Shown in pieces: positions 23,721-34,752 of a stretch of DNA of 64,000 bases. How positions within the stretch are numbered: position 1 is the first letter of the stretch; each line of letters opens with the position of its first letter. Source of the stretch: Porodaedalea pini (taxonomy: Eukaryota > Basidiomycota > Agaricomycetes > Hymenochaetales > Hymenochaetaceae); assembly GCA_002794775.1 (NCBI GenBank), contig NBAY01000034.1, forward strand, positions 458,475 through 522,474. The letters are read 5' to 3'. A program made the translations under genes and the position numbers. The notes below the pieces were generated by a model. The model was not told the DNA's origin. It worked only from the letters and a program-made list of their open reading frames with translations, and made no database searches.

Positions 23721-24975
23721 TTATCCACGTGTTAGATCCCCTTTGCTTCCGCTCTGTGACGTGCTCGCAACAGGCCGTTTTGAAGAGCCAAGAGGCGACT
23801 CATCAGAAAGTCGACGCTTTTTGGGTGATCCCTGCTGGGATGAACTGGGCGCAGAAGGTGCAGTGATTGGAGAACTCGCCACTACCTCAGGAATCATGGA
23901 TTTTGATTCACGTATGGGGGAAACCAATGTGAATTCGTCCTTCTTCTTCTGACCCCTTATCTGCCTTGTATCGGCACTAGACAGTTCGAAAAGATCTAGG
24001 TGATTTTTTCTTGTATCCGTGTACCATTTCTCGAAGTGGTCGGCCATTTCCCGGAGTGTGGTTTTATCGTCCTCGTTAATGGAGACAGATTCCGTAACAT
24101 AAATCATCCCTGCCGAGACGGTCTCAAAATTCTTAGGATGGGCCGCCTCATCCCCAATGTCTCGGAGGGCGTTCTTAGAGAGCACGTAATTTTGAATTAT
24201 CGTTTCACTTTTCTTCCCCAGCGGGAAAACTGCAAGGAACCGCGAGAGCGCCATATCCTGTTTCACCCAAATGTTAACTGTAGCGACACTATTTTCCTCG
24301 ACCAACTGTGAGCGCGAAGTGTTCAGTCGGTTGGTAACAAAGCCCCGAACACGTTTCACTTCTTGCATGAAGGCGTTGATTACAAAATCAAGATGACGGC
24401 CTTCTTCAGTGTCCTTGATTTTTTTTAGTTCCACCAGCAAAGTTGTTATACGGACGGCCAATAATGAGTTCACCACCTCACCATAGGAGTTGCAGCTGCT
24501 CTTCACGAGCAGGAGGCGTTTATCAGTGGTTAAGGTCACGGTGGTTGGTTCCACATCATAGTGGAACTCGACAGCCACACTGCACAAGCCGCTTCATATA
24601 CGAGTCGTCGACATTTGTCGAGTACGGCACGAGTGCCGATTTGATACCGTCGGGCCAGATCCTAGGTAAAGATAAGTAACGATAAATCACTGCAATTATT
24701 CGAAATATAAAACTGGGCCGGGACTCACATTGTTCACAAATTCTTTGATCGAGCTGAGACTGTCGTCAAGGCACTGGTTGCGGAAACGATATTTTCAGAC
24801 CGGTTGACGATGAGGTTGTGATTGTTTCGGAGGTCGTTGAGGACCTCCTTGATGTGCTCCACCAGGTCAAGATATTTGAGTGCGAAGGTCTTGACTTCAT
24901 GGTCTTCCCTCTGTTCGCTGTAACGAATCGCCTGGTCCAGCAAGTTGTTGTATTCTCTAACCCATGATGGTGACG
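23721..24975 (-). pseudogene. Uncharacterised gene with two frame breaks
   Basis: Three coding blocks can be followed. The first contains YNNLLDQAIRYSEQREDHEV. The second, after an intron with a GTGAGT donor (24729), reads PDGIKSALVPYSTNVDDSYM. The third starts VAVEFHYDVEPTTVTL and ends with a basic, Ser-rich tail containing SPKKRRLSDESP, which resembles a nuclear localisation signal. Joining the blocks needs a frame change near 24790 (before RNQCLDDSLSSIKEF) and another near 24578 (an extra T between LVQ and VAVEF). I therefore read it as a gene damaged by two single-base indels. Alternatively it has unusual splicing. The family is unknown. Confidence 0.5.
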
Positions 24976-25054
24976 CTGTGTCATAAAATTAGTTCAACAT
25001 TTAGTGCAATAGATAACATTTTTTGCTTACCATCGGGTTTGTCGAACGCAAGTC

Positions 25055-25494
25055 TCACATACACTGACAAAATGAGTCGATTGTTGGTGTCAAACGCACA
25101 AGCCACTTACAATTCGAAGAAGACACAATGGCAGTTGAAGACGAACGACGATGGACACCTAACGATCTTCTCATGGGCGTGAGAAGACAGCTCACTAAGC
25201 TGAACTCTATGTATGTACAAATTAGGAAATTCATAATTGACTCCTGCTGCGCCTCCACCTGATCCACGGTAGGGTCTTTCATCCCTCGACCCGTCATGTA
25301 TGCACCGGGGAGCTGTCGGTGATGACTCATGGTGATTTCTCCCACCATAAGCATTTTCTACTCGCATGGTTTGGAGGACAACGAGATTCGCGTCTGCTTG
25401 CACTTGTCTGGGACCAACTAGGTTTACAATTGCTTGCTGTAGTCCTAAGCCGGCTAAGTCTATGTTGACCTGTGCAGGCCATGTTGGTCTCGAG
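25055..25494 (-). pseudogene. Fragment of a dispersed unknown gene family (RPTWPAQVNIDL family)
   Basis: The minus strand reads SRPTWPAQVNIDLAGLGLQQ followed by AIVNLVGPRQVQADANLVVL. The same peptide is found on the plus strand at about 51037-51170. Here it continues into a short Gly/Arg-rich part and stops. The upstream side is cut at 25494 by the start of a Copia LTR. I do not recognise the family; the flanks of the second copy suggest a transposon-associated protein. Confidence 0.5.
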
Positions 25495-25769
25495 TGTTGG
25501 AAGTGTGATTCTGACACTTATTTTATGTTTTCCATGCTTTTCTTGATTTATTCCCACGCCTCTGTTTGCACATGTGCGCGCATGTGCGAACATCACGTGA
25601 TTTTTGTCTTATGTAATATTAGCTTCAAAGCGGCTGAGACAATGTATGAGTGTCCCTATCTGTTGCACTCATCCATTGGACTCAGGTATGCACTTGTATA
25701 TTAATATATATCTATCTGTTGCACTCATCCATTGGACTCAGGTGTGAAGTGTGACCCCTTTTGGTTCAC
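25495..25769 (+). mobile_element. Solo Copia LTR, 3' end truncated by a MITE
   Basis: The sequence matches the LTRs at 37059-37344 and 42775-43059. It starts TGTTGGAAGTGTGATTCTGA and contains the same 31-base direct duplication beginning TATCTGTTGCACTCATCCAT. It stops at TTGGTTCAC, about 14 bases before the normal LTR end, where the 180-bp MITE begins. No internal Copia sequence follows, so it is a solo LTR or a recombination product. Confidence 0.85.
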
Positions 25770-25947
25770 TTGAGGTAGTGGGCCATTGGGATGGCAAGCT
25801 ACGATTACTGTTTACTGAATAGTAAATAATTAACTAATGAGAATAATGTTTTAGTATAACTTTCAAGCTTTAGTCTTCTCATATAAAATGAAAGACACAG
25901 GAAACAGTAATCATAGCTTGCCATCCCAATGGCCCACTACCTCAAGT
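25768..25947. mobile_element. 180-bp MITE, copy 2
   Basis: Same TIRs and length as the copy at 19588-19767, with the interior in reverse orientation. It abuts the truncated solo LTR on the left. About 100 bases further right the PRP8 pseudogene ends. Confidence 0.85.
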
Positions 25948-26042
25948 TACCTTGTATGCAAAGAACAGCAATATGTCTGTGCATGAGCTATAAAGAAGGA
26001 CTTTGAGAAATAGTTCTGTTGCTAAGTGATTCTGACTCATAA

Positions 26043-29000
26043 GTTCATCTTGTAACTCTTACGAGGATGGATTGTCTCCTTCTGGACTGTCTCAATCTAC
26101 AAAGGCTCAAGCTCCCGATTGAAGACCTGACATAAGTCCATGATGATGCTCTCGTGGATCTTCTGCAACAAGTGGGCACAGAAGATCTGAATGAGAGAGA
26201 TCTTTAGGGTCAGGATCTTTCTGTGCATGAAAATGCCGGTCAAATCCAATTGCACTTGGAAACCGACATAGATGTTCGCACGATTGATAGTCGGACTTCT
26301 CCAAAGTGTGAATTGACAGTTAGGAATTTGATTAAGACCAGATCATTGAGCATTTGTCAACTTCTTGTATCTCATTGACTCTTCGAATCCAGATGCTTTC
26401 TCCCAGAACAGACCCTCCCAAGTTGGTAAGTAGGTGCCTTTGAAAAGTGTATGCTCTAGGATTCCTTCAACGCCCCCCAAAGCTGCAATGACATCAACAC
26501 GGTAGTTGTTCAACTGCCAGAGCTTGCCGTCGTGTTGCTATGACGTCCACCAAAAAGGATTGCTGCAAAGATAATTCGTTAGAAAGAGGTTGTAGGGTAA
26601 AAACAAAATACTCACTGTTTCAGGAGCTGATACTGCTTCCAGTCTGTCCGCACACGCCAACCATGGTCATACGCCAGACTGAACGACGCCACCGAGTCAG
26701 CTTTGAACTTTGAGCAAGCAATAGGCTGAACTTACATATGACGGCCTTTCTGGAACAATGTGTTAATACGAGGGATGCCGCGATCCCAGCTATCCTCCAG
26801 ATCTTTCAGTGTCAGTCGATGATTTTGCGCATTCGCTTCCTTCCTCTTCATTGAATATTCCGACCAAGCACGAGCCGAGTCCAAAAACTCCGCTTCCCAA
26901 GGCTGAAGGTATTGATGCAAGTTGGGAATGAGCTGGTCATCCTCATGGGTCATACCGGCGCGGAAGTGAGTTACTGCATTTGAGGGTATGAGTTACAATT
27001 ATCGATAGAGATGCTTCAGTAAGGAGATGTACACACCTCCCACATTGGTCTGCTTGGACCATCGGAGATCGCTCTGAGGAATAAGCACGTGACCCATAGA
27101 CAACATTCCAAGGCCATCGAGTTCCTATACGACAACAGTTCAGCAAGATATGATATACATAAGAGTTGGGATGCTTACTTTAGGGGTGTAGAAGACGACC
27201 GGAGGGAAACGCGAAGGCATCTTACTGTTCAAGCCGATCTTGACACGGGTCTGCATTTTGTTCTCAGCCTTCACCAAAGCATCAAGCAGCTCGTTCGTAT
27301 GGATGACGGCCTCCCGATAGTAGATCATCAGACCAATGATCGCAGTGTCCCATTTGTTGACAATCTTGGAAAAGGTGGTAGAGCCTGAGTTCATGAGGAC
27401 CTGGCGGATACGGTTGTTAAACTGTTGAACACTTATGAAATTCTTCAGCGTTACATATTCCATGGAAGCTTTAATATTCTTACCTTCGTCGGAGACGCGG
27501 AGGAAGGCTTGTGCAGTACGCTCCTTCAACTGCTCGTTGGTCAAGTTCCACACCCCGTCCTTGAGCGACAACTGCTCTCCAGTCATTGTCCGGATCTTCG
27601 GCAGAATGCGCACCTCGAAGCCGCTCATCGAGAAGAGTAGCTGAGGGTTGTTTTTAGAGTAGACACTAACAAACGGATCTTCCCATTCAATCGTCGTCAA
27701 AGAACGACGCAGGCTCTGCTTCGCGTTCCAGAACACAGCTCGACCTAGATTGACGTCGTGCTTGATCAGGCGCATACGGCAATCCCGCGGCCAACATCTC
27801 TTGTTGTCATATCCAATAACGTTGTTGTTTGTTGGATCCAGATTCGCGTTGAGGTAACGTTGTATAAGGTCGCGTGATTCCTCGGCGGTGAAGCGGAATG
27901 AAATATGCAAACGATCAACATAACGAGAATAGAGACGGACTGGATGGCGTGTCTCGGTCGCAGAATCACGGTACTGCAGGAAATTATTGGGCAGTTGTGG
28001 GGGACGCGCCATTTCACTTGCGCGTTGCAAGCCGAGGATGAGAAGATCGAGGACAAGACCATAGTATTGGAAGACAAAGGCAGTATATGTTCGTATGTGC
28101 CATATCTTTGCAGGTGCGAACACAGTTATTCTTCGCTGTGATATAGTCCGCAAGATTATGGTCGAGAATAAGATGAAGCAGACGGTTGAGAAGGGTCAGG
28201 TCAATCTTTTCGTAGATTCGACAGTACGGTCTCCATCATCACTACGCATTCGCCCTCGCTCGTCTCCCAGATGTCCGTCAAGTTATTGATACCCTGGCAC
28301 CACTTGTACACTAGAAGGGGAGGAGGTTCAGTGTCCACAGGCTTGATCCACGCCGGGAATAACCCGCGCTTGTCAGCCTCAAAGAATAAGAACTGGTCAA
28401 GATATGCGAGCTTGTCATATGTGTCGAAGAACTCAGTGCCTGCCTCTTTGAAGGCTCGCTGAGTGAGCAAGAGACGCTTGATCCTAGACAAACCTGCACG
28501 CGAATCAATAAGCTACACCCTACGACCAATTAGAAAAAGAACATACATTTGTGTGGATTGTCATACACCTGCTCAATGAGAGCAAGCTCCTCACGCTGAG
28601 ATTGGTTAAGACGATCTTTGACGCTGTACGCCTCTTTCAACTTCTCAAGAGCCAACACGAGCAACTTCGTGTCATGCTTGTACGAAAGGGGACTGTATGG
28701 AAACATCAATGGGAATTACTTAAAAACATAGTTAATTGAATCTTACGGGAATGGGATGGGTGCAATTTCCGACTCTCAAGCCAGTGGTCCGTCGATGTGT
28801 AGATCGCAACGGCCTCCTCAGCACTAACGTAAGGACCATCTTTGAGGTAAGCATGCTGAAGCTCCTGCTCAGCTTTCAAGTACAGTCGAGTAAGACGCCC
28901 TAAGTTCTTCTTGACCACAGCCTTGTCGACAGTCGCACCGCACCTGACACGCTCGCGAATGTAGTGCGCAACCGAGCACCACCAGTCCGCCTTGCTCTTG

Positions 29001-31480
29001 ATGTACCGCAGGATGATGTTCTCGATTGCAGTCGGCATGCCCGGGACCTTCCATGGAGCTGTAGAATAAGGCTTAGTACGCAAAGTCCAGATTCAACCAA
29101 ACGACGTACTGTTTGCCTTCCAGCAGTGCCACGCTTCTGACAAGTGCTGCAAGATAGTCTTCGCCTTGTTCTGCTTGATCGACTCCGGCATCATATCAAG
29201 AATATCGTGCATCACGGCAGTGCGTAATTCCAAGTCATAGTGCTATTCGACACGCTGCTTCGTGACCGTCTTTGCGATGCCCTTGCTGCTGAGACCCTCG
29301 AACTGACGCGCAAGCAAGTTTGTGAGCCAGTGCTCAAGCAGTGGTACAATTCCATGCATGAAGAAGAGCCACACTCGCCAACCTGGAGCCCCAAACCCAC
29401 AGCCTGGTCCCTTACCAACAGGTCCCGTATTGAAGCGATAGTAGATTGTATGATGAAGATCTTTGCACGTCCGGATCTGACACATAAGTTTGTACTTGTA
29501 ACGGTACATGCCGGTGAGCACGCCGATATGTGCAAAGATATACTGCAATGCATCCGCCAGTTGGAAGGCATCCACATTGCTAAGCCGGAATTGGACGTGC
29601 GCATCGACGACGAGCTTCGTGAGGCGAAGAGTTTCACGGCACAAATGGAATGCATTTCCAAAGCAAGCCTTTCTGTGTTCCTTCGTCGTGAGCGTCTTTA
29701 CCGGCTTCAGATTCACGTTGTAATCGAGATGAAGGTAATTCAAGTTCTAGAAGGATTGGAAGTCAGAATGATATAACGCAGCTTTCCCAACGATCATACC
29801 TTGCGACGGACGAGCAAGTTCAGCATGTTGTATCCTTGCCTGCACACTTGCAAACAAGCCTCCACCCAGTCCAGTTTTGTGGTCTGGAAAAAATTCGTCG
29901 CCTTCAACTGACGGAACAGGTTCTCTTTCGTCATCGGCTTCTCCGGCGTCGTCTTCAGCTCGTTGAGAACAAAGCACTTGAGCAGCTTCTGGTACGACAC
30001 GCGAACCTTTACAGGCTGGTTCGGTGGGCAGTGCTCCAACTACCAATTCTTCACCAATGGTACATCTTGCGCGCGGCCCATGTGTCCCGAGCGGCGACTG
30101 TAAGGCGCCGGCGCCCACCATAAGGCAATACCGTCCGCAGTGCTCTCCTTCTCCAAATCTTTATCCGAGAGGAATGGCTCAACCTCATCTGGTAGCTCGA
30201 ATTCATCCTCGTCCGCGCCGTTGGGTCCGAAGATTTCGTCCTCATGAGAAACGAGAGGCGCATTCTTTGGTTGGAAACCACGAGGGGAGACAGGGTTAAT
30301 GAGCGGATCGAAGTAGAAAGCAGGCAAGTCAGGATCGTCCGTGCGTATCTAGATGTTCTTCAACGTATGGTAAGGCGAAATATGCACAGAACGTGGAAGA
30401 GGATTGTACAGGTGCGGGAAAGCAACATTGTATTCAGTACGACTCTGCTGACGAATAATGATCTTGTTGATGTCATTGAACTCGTTCAATCCTCGTCAAA
30501 AGAGCCCATGTCCCTATACAGAGGCTCGAACTTAGGACCACCAGGAATGGCCAGATTGAGTGCTTTAGCGGTGAAGAAAGACTTCTTGTCGAACAAGTAA
30601 CTCGAGTTACTGTCGGTGTGATCCGAGAGGAGTGACCGACCGAGTCGATACAAGTTGGCCATGATGGGGAGTGAAAGCGACCAGTATTTGTAGGACGAAC
30701 CATTGACGTGCGGAGTGTCAATCAATGGCTTCGGATCATAAAACCAATCAATTATAGCACTGTCCTCCTCCTCATCCAGGTCAAGTTGAATGGCTTCCAG
30801 CGGCTCGACATCCAGCACGTTGTCCCCATAGTCGAGAGGAGGTTCTTCGTCGTCGAAGAATGGGAAGCGCGTACGCTTGAAGTGTCGACGGTCGCGCTTC
30901 TCGCGACGCATAGCAAGCCACAGGGAGCTCCACTGAGCATGATACACCGGCTCAATGACACGCGGAATCTCGTTGACAAAAGTGATTGCACCCGTGATAT
31001 GGTAGAGGACAGGCACTTCGCGGACCTACTCCCAGGGATACGGGATGTTTTCGAGCAGTTTCATGACCGCATGGGGGACGTATTTGAACGCACCGAGATG
31101 TACACGCTTATCATTACGGAACTTGCGGTTACTCATGTCTCCATAATCTTTTAAAATCTTGCGAACGTGCTCGGGTGGAAGATCCTGTAAACAACAGAAC
31201 ACGCGTCGTCAGCACTCAAGTTGCATGTCACTTACCAATGGAACGAAGGCACACCTGCTTCCCAGTATCAACAAATCCACCTTTGCGCTTCTCGCCATAG
31301 CGCTTGTTCTGCATCTGGATCCACTTATGGGACTTTTGCGCGAGTACCTCTGGCGGCATCCGCGAACTCGAAGGTTCGCCAGCGGAAGACATAGGCATGC
31401 CCGGCGGGGGAGGCGGCATCCCGGGCGTCGTGTCGATAGCACTGGGAGCACCTGGCGGGGCACCCATAGCGAGGTCATCG
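26043..31480 (-). pseudogene. PRP8 spliceosome factor, truncated and mutated copy
   Basis: PRP8 is the scaffold of the U5 snRNP and the spliceosome active centre. The copy starts with proline-rich PGMPPPPPGMPMSS, then [40 protein letters not shown] and [20 protein letters not shown]. Further down are [28 protein letters not shown] and [19 protein letters not shown]. Introns are retained, for example after VVFYTPK. Homology ends at KSYKMN (about 26043), so the RNase H-like and Jab1/MPN domains, roughly the last quarter, are absent. Lesions: 1-base deletion in DEDWNEF (about 30489); TAG at 30349-30351, 30040-30042, 29243-29245, 26538-26540 and 26097-26099; TGA at 26343-26345; 1-base deletion near 28764; frame breaks near 28220 and 28100; and an in-frame loss of about 15 codons near 28400. 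It cannot encode PRP8. An intact gene must exist elsewhere. Confidence 0.93.
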
Positions 31481-32245
31481 TTTACGTTTTGATCGAGTGC
31501 TACAATACCATCTGCGACGTCATCGTCCGCTGCATTCGTGTTGATAACGATATGTGCATCCAAATCGACATCGAGCGCATCAGACGTACCCGCGACACCT
31601 ACATCGGCTGCACCGGTCGCCGCTGGCGAGGGAGAGTCTGCAACGATTCCGACTGTCCGACGTCCGTGGGGAAGTGAAGGAGGCGGGGGCAAGTCTTCGT
31701 CCATGTCCTGGTCGTGTGATGTCGTCGTCTCCATCTCGACATCACCATCCGCATCCGGCTCGCCATCATCCTCCGTCTCTGTGTCAGGCCTCGAAGTTGA
31801 TGTCGAGGGCGTTGCCGCTTCTGCCACCATCCGGGCGCGAATTGTTAGAGAGCGCGCCATCGACGCACCGCAGTTGCCTGCTCGCGTGCATTCGGCTGTG
31901 TGTCCCAAACTCGGCACGCCACGACCGTGCTACGCTAGATCTGTCGTGCCCTGGTACAATGACCGTACTTGTTGGGGTACCTGAGCTAGACGGCGTCGCA
32001 TTCGCAGACGTGTCAGTTGAGACGAACGTCTCAGCATCCAATGTAGCAACGCTTTGTTCTTCCTGAAAGGCCCTCAGATCAGTCAGCCAATAACAAAGAT
32101 GATGGATGACTCACCTCGGCGTTCGCAAGGGATCGTTCGATAGCGAGCAGTCTGACGAGTTCTTGGGCCTGCTCGCGCCGACGCTGTTCTAATTGCTGCT
32201 GCCGTCGTTGCTGACGCTGTTCACGGGTCTCGCGTGGTATGCCGC
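31387..32245 (-). pseudogene. Duplicated block copy B: MUB1/samB fragment fused to PRP8
   Basis: This is the counterpart of 19807-20655, differing by scattered substitutions and small indels. Minus-strand reading gives a Gln/Arg-rich segment (EQRRREQAQELVRLLAIERS), a Thr/Ser linker (TPSSSGTPTSTVIVPGH), an acidic segment (TEDDGEPDADGDVEMETT) and MGAPPGAPSAI. The last runs without a break into PRP8's N-terminus; one open frame (31917 to 31228) crosses the MUB1-PRP8 border. The MYND finger is missing. This is either a gene-fragment fusion or, if transcribed, an exon-shuffled chimera. Confidence 0.7.
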
Positions 32246-33264
32246 TCGTACTCGTGGGAGTCAAGGGAAGGCGAAGGGTCGTGAGCTCGCCGGGCAGGGG
32301 TATTCTTGAGACCATAGGTGATGAGTTGATCGTAGAGATATGGCGCACGCGAAACAAGAACGAATCGATGCGAGCAGAAGACGGCGGTCGTCTCTTCTTC
32401 ATTGCAAGGAGCACCCATTGTTGGCATATCGCTGTGTAGTTCAATCCGAACGTCAGAATATAGACGAGACCTCCACATGAAGACAAGGTCCTTCCGAAGC
32501 TTGTCGACGCGTGCCTCTTCCACATTGGCGTCGCCTTCCCGGCCCTCCTCATTCGCATCGAACAAAAACTCAAACACATCCCCAAATCCCTTTCCTGTAT
32601 AGAGATACTCGAGCTCGTTGGCGAATAACGCGGGATTATGGTTGAGAGATATGCGCGTGAAGGAGCCGATTACAGAGGGCGCAGGGGAGATAGGCCAGAA
32701 TTGGGAAGGTGAAGTGGAGCACATCGAGGCGGTAGGGGAACTCAATGCCAAGGTTGAGAGAGTGTGCAGATGTTGTCGGCATTGGAAGAGACGATGTCGG
32801 AGAGGCAGCGAAAGGAAGTGGGGACGCGATAGGTGTCGGGCGGAACGAGAAATAGTGCGCCTGGGAACTGAGTAGTGCACGAGCATAAACGATAGCTAGC
32901 ATTTGTTAGTCTCAAGGACAGGTGGTAGGTTCTGCGCTTGTGCTCACGTTTATGTCCCCGAACCTCCGAGTCCGCGTTGCGGCCTTTGTCCATCGCGTCC
33001 TCATCCATTAGATCCCAGACGTCGTCTGGGAAGCAATCCTTCGCGCGATGAAAGAGCGATTGGAGGTCCTCTTGCCATGCTGTTGTCGACCTCTTCGTTG
33101 CCTCGAGCAGTGCAGGTGGGCAGGCAGGCAGCTGTGACGGGACGGCTACCAAGACAAGCAGAGATGTAGTGTGATAAAGAAAAAAGCAGAGAAATCCCAA
33201 GAGAAAGGTGAAGGAGACAAGTCAGGTCAGGTGTGCCTCCGCTGAGGATCACATGGGGGAGTGA
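32246..33264 (-). pseudogene. BTB/POZ-domain gene fragment
   Basis: On the minus strand, blocks typical of a basidiomycete BTB protein occur in order. They are FHRAKDCFPDDVWDLMDED, IVYARALLSSQAHYFSFRP, ELEYLYTGKGFGDVFEFLFD, DKLRKDLVFMWRSRLYSDVR and ETTAVFCSHRFVLVSRAPYL. The last two are the core of a BTB domain (strand plus HRFVL helix). At least one frame change separates the second and third blocks, and the domain is cut at about 32246, where MUB1 sequence begins. At 33265 the sequence rejoins the duplicated flank. It is a disrupted fragment. Confidence 0.7.
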
Positions 33265-33680
33265 AGCGAGTGTCTTTGCTGCAGCAAAACAGACTCGTCG
33301 ACGATCGCAAGGGTGGGGATCACATGTTGGCACTGTCGTCAACTCTGCTTTCGACCGATTTTTAATTCAACCAGGTCACTTTATTTTACCAAAAATACAT
33401 AGACAGATAGAGAATTGTCTGAAGTTTTTTTACATGGTTCAAGGGTGAGATTTTGATGGTTGAATAAAATTAAATATGCCAATGAAGAAAGTGAGCACTG
33501 TACAGCCACAAAAGCAGTGAACCCTTCATAGCCACAGCCCGAATTTAGCAGAAAAGGGGTCCAAAATTAACATATATGGTATGCCATCAGCTTATAAAAG
33601 CTGACAAAAACCCAAATTGGGGACTTTATCTTTGCCCACAACAAAAGACGATACTTCGTAAACTCAGTAATCGTAACTGT
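33265..33680. repeat. Right flank of duplicated block B (matches about 21270-21711)
   Basis: The sequence from AGCGAGTGTCTTTGCTGCAG to about 33680 matches 21290-21711 with few differences, including ATGTTGGCACTGTCGTCAAC and GACGATACTTCGTAAACTC. After 33680 and 21711 the two copies diverge completely. This marks the right boundary of the duplicated unit. Confidence 0.75.
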
Positions 33681-34182
33681 GGGGTGTCCTTCGCTGTACA
33701 ATTTTACGTGGACGAGTAGTTCGGTCGGCATCGCCCCCTTAAGTGTGATTTGTGGTGGGCTTTCGAGTTTCCAAGTGTCCGATCCAAAACGAAACATCTT
33801 CCACCATAGCCGGAGGCAGGGGTTCCTCCTTCATTAGAGTATTTTTGGGCTCAATCCACTTCTTTGTATAGTTTGTTTCACTTGCTCGATATAACGTGCG
33901 ATGCCCACAAGAATTGTACATTGTTGCGAAGGCATAATAGTTCATAGAGGTTGTAAGGGAGGCCTACATGGCTCAGCAATAACTGGACTAAGTGTCCAGT
34001 AGCTGCGAGATGGGCGGTCGGTGACAGAGGTGCAGAAAAGTGTTTGTTCGTCTGTTTTAGGACAGTGATTTGCATTGCTTAATAGGGAAGGTAAATTCAC
34101 ATGACATAATCTCGGCAACCTCTGTCAATGCTCAGGGTTGACGTGTCACCATCGTTTATCTTATCGTCGAACTACTTTACAT
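33681..34182. other. Spacer upstream of the PPxY protein
   Basis: Minus-strand frames (33739-33945, 33567-33797, 33878-34075) could be decayed exons, but I cannot link them to a family. The right part serves as the upstream region of the following gene. No TATA box was confidently placed. Confidence 0.35.
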
Positions 34183-34752
34183 ATGGAGAACCCCGTGCCT
34201 GAAACGCCTATCCGGCGCCGGTACCATGCCATATCTGATGCTCTTCGGCGTCTTCGTGACGCCCTGTTTCACCGTGAACGATGGAAAGCTCGGCCCAGGC
34301 CGCTTAGCTGCTTGGATCTCACGAACGAGATTGTGCTAGATGTAGCTATTATAGGACCCCAAGCACTCGTCGAGCCACGGCCTGGACGCACACACGTCAC
34401 CGCCCCGCAGCCGTCACCACAGCAGCATCTCGACGATCAGCCGATACAGGCATGCAACGAGCTCGTTCAGCAGCAGCAGCAACTTCACGACAAGCTCGTC
34501 CTTCCACAGCGGTCAGGACCACCAGATACTTTTCTCGACCTCATGCTGCCCACGCCTACAGACGAGCCACGTCCTCAGTTCCAGCTTGTGACTCCAGCAG
34601 ATCCGGTTCGTAGACAGTGGCGCCCGTTGCCCCCCACGCCATCCACGTCCACCGACGGGCCAAGCTCTTCTACAGAAACGCCACCCTCGTATGAGGCCGC
34701 CATGGCCAATTTGCCAAAATACACTCGCTGTCGCGTACGCTTCAATGCATAG
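34183..34752 (+). CDS. Small proline/glutamine-rich protein with a PPSY motif
   Basis: Single-exon frame of 189 codons starting MENPVPETPIRRRYHAISD (the frame is open 15 codons further, but the next candidate 5' start is not ATG). The N-terminus is Arg-rich and helical (DALRRLRDALFHRERWKARP). The middle has a Gln run (ELVQQQQQLHDKL). The C-terminus has PLPPTPSTSTDGPSSSTETP followed by PPSYEAAMANLP; PPxY motifs bind WW domains of Nedd4/Rsp5-type ubiquitin ligases. There are no membrane segments or signal peptide. The family is unknown. Composition and a long downstream T-rich region support a real expressed gene. Confidence 0.55.
   Translation: MENPVPETPIRRRYHAISDALRRLRDALFHRERWKARPRPLSCLDLTNEIVLDVAIIGPQALVEPRPGRTHVTAPQPSPQQHLDDQPIQACNELVQQQQQLHDKLVLPQRSGPPDTFLDLMLPTPTDEPRPQFQLVTPADPVRRQWRPLPPTPSTSTDGPSSSTETPPSYEAAMANLPKYTRCRVRFNA

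Noticed and set aside
25768..25947. MITE as the normal 3' end of the solo LTR
   Set aside because: Complete LTRs end CTGCTGCTAATA without this sequence, and the same 180 bp occurs alone at 19588.
26043..31480. Functional second PRP8 gene
   Set aside because: Multiple stops and frameshifts plus loss of the C-terminal domains exclude it.
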